5,075 nt of DNA from Crocinitomix sp. GTDB lineage: Bacteria > Bacteroidota > Bacteroidia > Flavobacteriales_D > Crocinitomicaceae. Position numbers and translations under genes: made by a program. The stretch covers positions 1 to 5,075 of the forward strand of contig JADZFJ010000488.1 in the NCBI GenBank assembly GCA_020849935.1. The letters are read 5' to 3'. The notes beneath the pieces were generated by a model. That model saw nothing but the letters and a program-made list of their open reading frames with translations. It was not told the origin of the DNA and ran no database searches. Shown piece by piece: positions 1 through 5,075 of the stretch. How positions within the stretch are numbered: the first letter of the stretch is position 1; the number at the start of each line of letters is the position of its first letter.

Positions 1-511
1 CGCCATGATGAATGGTGTATTCAATACAAGTTGGTTTAATGGTACCAATGGTGAAAATGCTGAACAAGGAATTGTAACGGCAATCACTGGAGACGATTTA
101 GCGGCTATTCTTCGTCCAAGTTATCCAGTCGAACAAGTAAATTATGTTTCCGATCCAATGATTACTGTTGAATTATTAGGAATCGTAAAAGAAGAAACAG
201 CCTCCTACTACAAGGTTAAAATTCTTAAAAAAGACGCACTTAACTACGAATATTACGATACCGTTACGGGCCTTTTAATGAAATCAGAATCATTTAAAAA
301 AGATGATGCGGGCAATGAGTCGGTCGTCATTATCAATTACAGTGAATATACCAATTACGACGGTGTTTTGATGGCAAAAGTAACGGAAGTGAATTCTGAC
401 GGCCAAGCCATCAAATTTGAAGTGGTGAAAGTGGTGACAGGTAAAAAAGTGAAAGCCAAATCATTTACGGGTGATTTTAAAGCGGTCGAAAAAATAGTTT
501 TATCGCTTTAA
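1..511 (+). CDS. LolA/LolB-like envelope protein, C-terminal fragment (5' end outside window)
   Basis: The reading frame is open from the window edge (first full codon at base 2) to TAA at 509-511, so only about the last 169 residues are visible. The Met codons at 5 and 8 are probably internal. The pattern fits Bacteroidota proteins of the outer-membrane-lipoprotein-sorting (LolA/LolB-like) fold: an early Asn-Thr-Ser-Trp-Phe segment where relatives have 'DGKTAW', then 'VELLGIVKEETASYYKVKI', a 'YYDTVTGLLMKSE' strand pair, 'YSEYTNYDGVLMAKV', and a final amphipathic strand. Such domains bind lipid-like ligands in a half beta-barrel and act in the periplasm or at the outer membrane. The same domain also occurs at the C-terminus of some M16 (insulinase-like) peptidases of this phylum, so the missing N-terminal part could be a protease rather than a short LolA-like protein. 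The family call rests on remembered sequence pattern only. The gene is followed by its own terminator, so it is not co-transcribed with dnaB. Confidence 0.6.
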   Translation, partial: AMMNGVFNTSWFNGTNGENAEQGIVTAITGDDLAAILRPSYPVEQVNYVSDPMITVELLGIVKEETASYYKVKILKKDALNYEYYDTVTGLLMKSESFKKDDAGNESVVIINYSEYTNYDGVLMAKVTEVNSDGQAIKFEVVKVVTGKKVKAKSFTGDFKAVEKIVLSL

Positions 512-530
512 TTTAAGTTGTTTAAAATAT

Positions 531-569
531 AAATCCCCTTCGATTTAGCATCGGAGGGGATTTCTTTTT
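531..569 (+). terminator. Rho-independent terminator after the LolA-like gene
   Basis: The arms 531-544 and 550-563 pair over 14 bp with a single G-U wobble (540/554), around a 5-nt loop (545-549, TTAGC). The core contains a CCCC/GGGG block. A T-rich run (TTTCTTTTT, 561-569) follows directly. It begins 19 bp after the stop codon at 511 and lies upstream of the dnaB promoter, so it separates the two transcription units. The opposite side has only an interrupted A-rich tract, so strong bidirectional action is not obvious. Confidence 0.92.
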
Positions 570-595
570 GTTCATAAATAAATCCAAAAGAATAC

Positions 596-626
596 TTTAG
601 AAGCGTTTCTCAAATCATTATATTTG
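596..626 (+). promoter_or_regulatory. Bacteroidota-type promoter of dnaB
   Basis: A perfect match to the Bacteroidota -7 consensus TAnnTTTG lies at 619-626 (TATATTTG). Upstream at 596-599 is TTTA, one base from the -33 consensus TTTG, with a 19-nt spacer as expected for the primary sigma factor of this phylum. Transcription should begin around 631-633, so the dnaB message would start almost at its ATG (634). This placement, just downstream of the terminator, makes it the natural promoter for dnaB and the overlapping gene behind it. The call is from consensus matching only. Confidence 0.62.
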
Positions 627-633
627 CCAAAAG

Positions 634-2175
634 ATGGAAGAAAACAAGCAAATAAAGCCACAAACCAAGAGAAATCTTGTCTCTGCAACGATGAATTCGA
701 TTGCAGAAACTGGAAAACTCCCCCCTCAAGCCGTCGACATCGAAGAAGCGGTGATTGGGGCCATGTTGCTTGAAAAAAATGCGGTCAACGATGCTATTGA
801 TATTCTCCAACCAGAGAGTTTCTATAAGCCCGCTCATCAAAAAATCTTTGCAACCATTCTTGAATTATTTGCCAATTCAGAAAGTATTGATATCCTCAGT
901 GTTTCTGAAAGATTGCGAAAAAAAGGGGAACTCCAATTAGTTGGTGGTCCAGGATATATTGCACAATTGACAAACCGAATTGCTTCGGCGGCGCATATCG
1001 AATATCATGCGCGTATTATTTCTGAAAAATTCATCTTACGTTCTTTAATCGAAGTCTCTTCTGAAGTAATAAAAAATTCGTACGACGAAACGAAGGATGT
1101 TTTTAATGTCTTGAATGAAGCAGAAGAGGGATTGTTTAAAATCGCTGAAGGGAATCTCAAGAAAAGTTATGGTAAGATTGGTGATTTAGTCCAAGAAGCC
1201 ATGGAGGAGATCCAAAAGGCGAGTGAAAATTCGGATGGTGTAAGTGGCGTTCCAAGTGGATTTACAGATTTGGATCGATTGACCTCTGGATGGCAAAAAT
1301 CGGACATGATTGTATTGGCAGCTCGTCCAGGGATGGGAAAAACCGCCTTTGTATTGTCAATGGCAAAAAATACAGCCGTTCAATTTGGACAAGGCGTTGC
1401 GATTTTCTCACTAGAGATGTCAAGCGTTCAGTTAACCAAACGTTTGATGGCCATGGAAACAGGCATCTCATCAGAAAAACTACGAAAAGGATTTACCAGT
1501 CAAGACGATTGGGATTTATTACATAGCCGAATTAATGCCTTGGCAGAGGCACCTCTTTTTATTGACGACACCCCTGCCCTCTCTATTTTTGAGCTTCGTG
1601 CAAAATGTCGTCGACTAAAAATGCAACATGACATTAAATTGGTGATCATTGATTATTTACAATTGATGAATGCGGGAAGTAAATCCGGAAATCGAGAACA
1701 AGAAATCAGTACCATTTCCCGATCCATCAAAGAAATTGCCAAAGAAATCAACGTGCCAATTATCGCACTTTCTCAATTAAGTCGTTCGGTTGAAACACGT
1801 GGCGGTGATAAACGTCCAATGTTATCCGATTTACGTGAATCGGGTGCGATTGAGCAAGATGCTGATATGGTGTTGTTTATCTATCGTCCGGAGTACTACG
1901 GATTGATTGAAGACGAAAATGGAATGCCAACCGAAGGAATTGGCGAGATTATTGTAGCTAAACATCGAAATGGCTCGTTGGACACGGTCCGCTTGCGATT
2001 TATAAAACAACTGACCAAATTCGATAATTTGGACGCATTTGATAATTCAAGTTTAAGTGGTGGCTTTTCACCAAACCGTAATTTTGAATCAAGTGCTGAA
2101 ACAATTACCGTGGGAAGTAAAATGAATGATGATAACGATTTTATAAGCAATTTAGGTGAAGAAGTTCCTTTTTAA
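634..2175 (+). CDS. dnaB: Replicative DNA helicase DnaB
   Basis: Hexameric 5'-3' helicase that unwinds DNA at the replication fork and recruits primase. The product is 513 residues, normal for flavobacterial DnaB. The N-terminal domain spans about residues 29-130 ('LPPQAVDIEEAVIGAML' onward), a linker runs to about 200, and the RecA-like C-terminal ATPase covers about 205-465. Visible motifs are Walker A ARPGMGKT (230-237, Lys236), the presumed catalytic Glu261 in 'FSLEMS', Walker B 'LVIIDYLQL' (336-344, Asp340), the 'ALSQLSR' motif (378-384), 'DLRESGAIEQDAD' (399-411), and 'KHRNG' (443-447), whose Arg445 is the expected arginine finger. No intein interrupts these motifs. The tail from about 470 is polar and acidic and ends in EEVPF. 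ATG 634 is the first Met codon after an in-frame stop at 598-600; a later Met at residue 20 is less likely. There is no clear Shine-Dalgarno, only an A-rich stretch, common in this phylum. The last 20 nt overlap the next gene. Confidence 0.97.
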   Translation: MEENKQIKPQTKRNLVSATMNSIAETGKLPPQAVDIEEAVIGAMLLEKNAVNDAIDILQPESFYKPAHQKIFATILELFANSESIDILSVSERLRKKGELQLVGGPGYIAQLTNRIASAAHIEYHARIISEKFILRSLIEVSSEVIKNSYDETKDVFNVLNEAEEGLFKIAEGNLKKSYGKIGDLVQEAMEEIQKASENSDGVSGVPSGFTDLDRLTSGWQKSDMIVLAARPGMGKTAFVLSMAKNTAVQFGQGVAIFSLEMSSVQLTKRLMAMETGISSEKLRKGFTSQDDWDLLHSRINALAEAPLFIDDTPALSIFELRAKCRRLKMQHDIKLVIIDYLQLMNAGSKSGNREQEISTISRSIKEIAKEINVPIIALSQLSRSVETRGGDKRPMLSDLRESGAIEQDADMVLFIYRPEYYGLIEDENGMPTEGIGEIIVAKHRNGSLDTVRLRFIKQLTKFDNLDAFDNSSLSGGFSPNRNFESSAETITVGSKMNDDNDFISNLGEEVPF

Positions 2176-3421
2176 TAGTCTAATTATACTGGCAGGTTTG
2201 CTTCCATTGAATGTTTTCGGTGGGGCGATTTTGGTGCCGATGGACGAAACGCAAAAAAACCATCTCAAAGCGTATGGGGTTGCTTATTGGACGTTGGAGC
2301 GAGACATCGTGATGGAATGGTTGTTAAATTATCAAGGAGGGAGTTTTTTGTTTCCACAAAACCCACTTATCGAAGAGCAATTAATTATTAGGGGAATTTC
2401 GTATAAAATTCTACCTGATGTCAAGGTGAAGCAGATTAAATCCGAAATCGCCAATCCAGAAGTCAACATGGAGGTAATTCAATTAGAAACTGCTCCAAAA
2501 ATCGCTGTGTATACACCTGCTGGAAAACAGCCTTGGGATGATGCGGTAACACTCGTACTAACCTATGCCGAAATTCCTTACGAAGAAATTTACGACTCAT
2601 TAGTCGTCAAAAATGGCTTACCTGAATTCGATTGGCTGCATTTGCATCACGAAGATTTTACGGGGCAATATGGTAAATTTTACGCGCGTTACAAAAACGA
2701 AGCTTGGTATCAACAACAGGTGAAAGAGAATGAAGAAATGGCTAAATTTTTAGGATTTAGCAAAGTTTCCCAAATGAAATTAGACGTGGCACTGAAAATT
2801 AAAGAATTTGTGATTGGAGGAGGTTATTTATTTACCATGTGTTCGGGAACAGACAGTTATGACATAGCATTAAGTGCTCAAAACACAGATATTTGTGATC
2901 ACATGTACGATCATGATGCCGCGGATGCAGATTGTCAAGCTAAATTGGATTACTCTCAAACCTTCGCGTTTAAAGACTATATTTTGGTTAAAAATCCGAT
3001 GGAGTATGAATATTCAAACATCGATGGAACAACCGATCACCGAATTCCACAAAATCAAGATAAATTTTACCTTTTTGATTTTTCCGCAAAATGGGATGTC
3101 GTACCAACAATGCTCTGTCAAAATCATACCAGAGAAATTGACGGATTTATGGGACAAACCACCGATTTCAGGCGAGAATTTATTAAACCTGAAGTGTTGG
3201 TGATGGGGGAAAACAAAGCTTTAGGAACGGCACGTTATTTACACGGTGAACTTGGTCAGGGCACTTGGACCTTTTATGGAGGACACGATCCAGAAGATTT
3301 TCAACACATGGTGGGTGACCCTCCAACGGATCTAAATTTACATCCAAATTCGGCTGGTTATCGCTTGATTTTGAACAATGTACTCTTTCCATCGGCCAAA
3401 AAGAAAAAAAGAAAAACTTAG
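2156..3421 (+). CDS. Secreted protein with class-I amidotransferase-like fold (relatives labelled 'asparagine synthetase B')
   Basis: A 421-residue product of unproven function. Residues 1-24 form a good Sec signal peptide (MKKF start, hydrophobic core, likely cleavage near GGA at 22-24) with no lipobox, so it should be exported. The mature part begins with a segment around 'NHLKAYGVAYW' (35-45). It then shows an alpha/beta region: 'KIAVYTP' strand (115-121), 'WDDAVTLVLTYAEIPYEEIYD' region (127-147), 'FDWLHLHHEDF' (158-168), and 'FVIGGGYLFTMCSGTDS' region (218-234), where Cys229 sits in a nucleophile-elbow-like setting. Near the end is 'YGGHDPE' (374-380), with His377/Glu380 placed like the His-x-Glu of class-I glutamine amidotransferases. 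I recall close relatives in Flavobacteriia named asparagine synthetase B, but there is no Cys2 glutaminase domain and no true SGGxDS ATP-pyrophosphatase loop. GTG 2156 directly follows an in-frame TAG (2153-2155) and gives the complete signal peptide; the next ATG (2240) would lose it. It overlaps dnaB by 20 nt, suggesting co-transcription and coupling. The C-terminus (KKKKRKT) is very basic. Confidence 0.85.
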   Translation: MKKFLFNSLIILAGLLPLNVFGGAILVPMDETQKNHLKAYGVAYWTLERDIVMEWLLNYQGGSFLFPQNPLIEEQLIIRGISYKILPDVKVKQIKSEIANPEVNMEVIQLETAPKIAVYTPAGKQPWDDAVTLVLTYAEIPYEEIYDSLVVKNGLPEFDWLHLHHEDFTGQYGKFYARYKNEAWYQQQVKENEEMAKFLGFSKVSQMKLDVALKIKEFVIGGGYLFTMCSGTDSYDIALSAQNTDICDHMYDHDAADADCQAKLDYSQTFAFKDYILVKNPMEYEYSNIDGTTDHRIPQNQDKFYLFDFSAKWDVVPTMLCQNHTREIDGFMGQTTDFRREFIKPEVLVMGENKALGTARYLHGELGQGTWTFYGGHDPEDFQHMVGDPPTDLNLHPNSAGYRLILNNVLFPSAKKKKRKT

Positions 3422-3423
3422 CC

Positions 3424-3464
3424 TTTAAAACTAAATTGTCTAAGCGATAAGAATAAGTTTTAAA
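3424..3464 (+). repeat. AT-rich inverted repeat after the secreted-protein gene, possible weak terminator
   Basis: TTTAAAACT (3424-3432) and AGTTTTAAA (3456-3464) are a perfect 9-bp inverted repeat, starting 3 bp after the stop codon. The 23-nt interior can form a second short stem (3436-3440 with 3446-3450, one G-U pair). It could end the dnaB transcript, but the stem has almost no G/C and no T-run follows directly. A T-rich stretch lies only later (about 3486-3503). The inverted repeat is certain; its role is a guess. Confidence 0.35.
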
Positions 3465-3502
3465 TATTAATTCACAATCGTCGGATTTTCAATTTTTTCT
3501 TT

Positions 3503-3510
3503 TAAATTTG
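3503..3510 (+). promoter_or_regulatory. Possible promoter -7 box for the TPR/PD40 gene
   Basis: TAAATTTG matches the Bacteroidota -7 consensus TAnnTTTG exactly and lies 46 bp before the GTG start at 3557. No TTTG-like -33 element is found 17-23 nt upstream. A second, imperfect copy (TAAACTTG, 3543-3550, one mismatch) sits 6 bp before the GTG and would give a nearly leaderless message as proposed for dnaB. Either could serve. The region is AT-rich, so chance matches are likely. Confidence 0.35.
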
Positions 3511-3516
3511 ATAGCC

Positions 3517-3538
3517 ATGATAAGCGATTTATTATCAT
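3517..3538. repeat. Short inverted repeat in the leader of the TPR/PD40 gene
   Basis: ATGATAA (3517-3523) and TTATCAT (3532-3538) are perfect 7-bp inverted arms around an 8-nt centre. The repeat sits just downstream of the candidate -7 box at 3503-3510 and 18 bp before the GTG at 3557. It could be an operator for a dimeric regulator or a small 5'-leader hairpin. With A/T-rich arms in an AT-rich spacer, chance is also possible. Confidence 0.3.
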
Positions 3539-3556
3539 AATTTAAACTTGGTTTTT

Positions 3557-5075
3557 GTGAAATGTGCTACGAATAATTTTCGATTTATTTTAACCTTTAC
3601 GTTGCTCTTGTTGGGGATGTTTCTCAACCAATCTGTGCACGCCCAATCTATAAATAATTACCTGAGTGAAGCTAAAAAGCAACGTGCAAAATTAGATTAC
3701 CCGATTGCAATTGACATGTACAAGGAAGTATTGGCCTATGAACCAACCAACAGCATTGCTCTTGAAGGTCTTATTGAGATCTATTTGTATCGATACGAAA
3801 TCTATGATTCAGCAGAAGTTTATTTGTTGAAGCGCATAAATAGCATGGTGATCGATACAAATGTCATGGTGTTCTACGATTATGCGCGGTGCCTGCAAAT
3901 GCAAGAACGTCATTACGAAGCCATCGAAAAATACCTGGATTTCAAAACAAATTACCTCGGAAGTAAAAAACTCAATTACATAAATGACGAGCTGAATGAA
4001 CGCCTCGAAACTTCGAGATACGCCATCAAAAATAAATCGATTGTAAATGAAAATGCCACCTACACGGTTGAAAATATGGATTTTTACATCAATTCCGTGG
4101 ATCCAGAATACACCCCTATCTTCTTAGAAAAGGATAGTATTTTATTGTTCAACGCACGTTATAAAGATTTTGAGAATGAGGACGTTTCAGAAGATTCAAA
4201 ATACTTTGAAAACATCTACTATTTTAATTTGATCGAATCGGTTTCATCAAGTTATAACCCTGGAATCGAGCAAGAAAACCATCATGCGGTGGTTGGAAAA
4301 AGAAGTGATAATGATGAAATTCTTGTCTTTTACTTAAACAAGATTTGGACCTCCTCTATTGCACAAGATCGATTAAATGAATTGACTGAATTACCAGAAA
4401 TTTTTGGGAAATATTACTTTCAACCTCACGGTGTTTTTGCAAACAATGGAACCACATTTATTTTTAGTGCAATGGATCGACCAGAATTTGATGGGGGCGA
4501 TTTAAATCTGTATATCAGCCATTTGATAGACACCACTTGGACAACGCCAGAACCGATAAGTCCATTAATCAATTCAGAAAAAAACGAAGACAGCCCATTT
4601 CTCTCTGCCGATGGCAAAACACTCTACTTCTCTTCTAAAGGCCATAACAGCTCTGGTGGCTATGATTTTTACAAGTCTGAATTAGTGAACGGAGATTGGA
4701 CCTTTCCTGAAAATTTAGGGTATCCAATGAACTCTGCTGGCGATGATATTTATTTGAGTTTTACCGATGATGGAAAAACTGGTTTTTTCTCTTCCAATCG
4801 TAACGGTGGTTTTGGAGGAATGGATATCTACAAGTTTACTTTAGATCAAAAATTGATTTCTGGAATCACTTATGACAAAACTGGAAGTGTCCTTCCAAAT
4901 GTACTGGTAACCTTGAATAATTTAACTGATAAAACCGTTACTACGGCGATGAGTGATGCGAATGGCGCCTTTCAATTTAAGGTGGATTCTGATCAAGAAT
5001 TTGAATTACTTGGACAAAAAGAAAAGTACTTTGATGGGAAAAATACTGCGCATACGAAATTAATTGAAGATGAAG
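3557..5075 (+). CDS. Exported TPR / PD40 propeller / CarboxypepD_reg-like protein, PorE- or OmpA-family type (3' end outside window)
   Basis: The frame is open from GTG 3557 to the window edge: 506 full codons, no stop. Residues 1-29 are a signal peptide (basic start, 'ILTFTLLLLGMF' core, likely cleavage after Ala29 in 'SVHA-QS'). TPR-like helices follow at about 45-78 ('YPIAIDMYKEVLAYEPTN') and 117-133. A region of WD40-like PD40 repeats follows: about 184-205, 289-320 ('FIFSAMDRPEFDGGDLNLY'), 344-376 ('PFLSADGKTLYFSSKG') and 395-429 ('FFSSNRNGGFGGMDIY'). A carboxypeptidase-regulatory-like beta-sandwich begins at about 434 ('ISGITYDKTGSVLPNVLVTL', then 'SDANGAFQF'). This order is that of PorE of the type IX secretion machinery and many Bacteroidota OmpA-family proteins, which end in a peptidoglycan-binding OmpA domain; that end is not visible, so the domain is only expected. 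The likely site is periplasm/outer membrane, bridging to the cell wall. GTG is chosen because it gives an ideal signal peptide. The in-frame stop is at 3521-3523, and TTG 3548 is a weaker alternative. Paralogues are common, so the PorE role is unproven. Confidence 0.85.
   Translation, partial: MKCATNNFRFILTFTLLLLGMFLNQSVHAQSINNYLSEAKKQRAKLDYPIAIDMYKEVLAYEPTNSIALEGLIEIYLYRYEIYDSAEVYLLKRINSMVIDTNVMVFYDYARCLQMQERHYEAIEKYLDFKTNYLGSKKLNYINDELNERLETSRYAIKNKSIVNENATYTVENMDFYINSVDPEYTPIFLEKDSILLFNARYKDFENEDVSEDSKYFENIYYFNLIESVSSSYNPGIEQENHHAVVGKRSDNDEILVFYLNKIWTSSIAQDRLNELTELPEIFGKYYFQPHGVFANNGTTFIFSAMDRPEFDGGDLNLYISHLIDTTWTTPEPISPLINSEKNEDSPFLSADGKTLYFSSKGHNSSGGYDFYKSELVNGDWTFPENLGYPMNSAGDDIYLSFTDDGKTGFFSSNRNGGFGGMDIYKFTLDQKLISGITYDKTGSVLPNVLVTLNNLTDKTVTTAMSDANGAFQFKVDSDQEFELLGQKEKYFDGKNTAHTKLIEDE

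Noticed and set aside
610..840. 76-codon reverse-strand ORF at the start of dnaB
   Set aside because: It lies antisense to the conserved DnaB N-terminal domain and its promoter, and its translation shows no recognisable domain; a shadow frame.
1262..1526. Overlapping ORFs on both strands over the DnaB Walker A region
   Set aside because: The DnaB frame has all helicase motifs; these are shadows of it.
1318..1660. Possible intein in dnaB
   Set aside because: DnaB inteins occur in some bacteria, but Walker A, Walker B and the intervening motifs are continuous at normal spacing and the protein has normal length.
2837..2860. PP-loop (SGGxDS) suggesting asparagine synthetase
   Set aside because: The actual residues are CSGTDS, one Gly short, and they follow a GGG strand-turn typical of a nucleophile elbow. 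No other asparagine synthetase feature is present, and the protein is exported.
2874..3203. 109-codon + strand ORF inside the secreted-protein gene
   Set aside because: It overlaps the strongly conserved-looking alpha/beta protein in another frame, and its product is low-complexity and unrecognisable.
4426..4617. 63-codon reverse-strand ORF within the TPR/PD40 gene
   Set aside because: It lies antisense to clear PD40 repeats and has no supporting signals.

Overview
The window comes from a Bacteroidota chromosome, most likely order Flavobacteriales. The evidence is the low-GC base composition, a flavobacterial-type DnaB, Bacteroidota-style promoter boxes (TAnnTTTG), and a TPR / PD40 beta-propeller / carboxypeptidase-regulatory envelope protein of a kind typical of that phylum. 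All supported genes lie on the + strand. Genus cannot be set from this sequence alone.

Layout: (1) The 3' end of a gene for a periplasmic or outer-membrane protein with a LolA/LolB-like fold ends at 511 and is closed by a strong intrinsic terminator (531-569). (2) A 122-bp gap carries a good Bacteroidota promoter ending about 7 nt before the dnaB start codon, so the dnaB transcript should have almost no leader. (3) dnaB (634-2175) encodes a complete, intein-free replicative helicase. Its acidic tail ends in a motif resembling the C-terminal tip of SSB. (4) A GTG-started gene (2156-3421) overlaps the last 20 nt of dnaB. It encodes a secreted protein of about 421 residues with features of the class-I glutamine-amidotransferase-like fold. 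From memory, relatives are often labelled 'asparagine synthetase B', which this sequence does not support. (5) A 135-bp AT-rich spacer holds two inverted repeats and a possible promoter -7 box. (6) A second GTG-started gene (3557 to beyond the window end) encodes an exported TPR + PD40 propeller + CarboxypepD_reg-like protein, related in architecture to PorE of the type IX secretion system and to the larger Bacteroidota OmpA family. Its C-terminal part is not in the window.

How they work together: dnaB and the secreted-protein gene look like one transcription unit, probably translationally coupled through their overlap. Their functions (replication and envelope) have no obvious link. The flanking genes are envelope proteins in separate transcription units. 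No RNA gene, mobile element, CRISPR array or phage feature was seen. The least described element is the secreted amidotransferase-like protein and its tie to dnaB.
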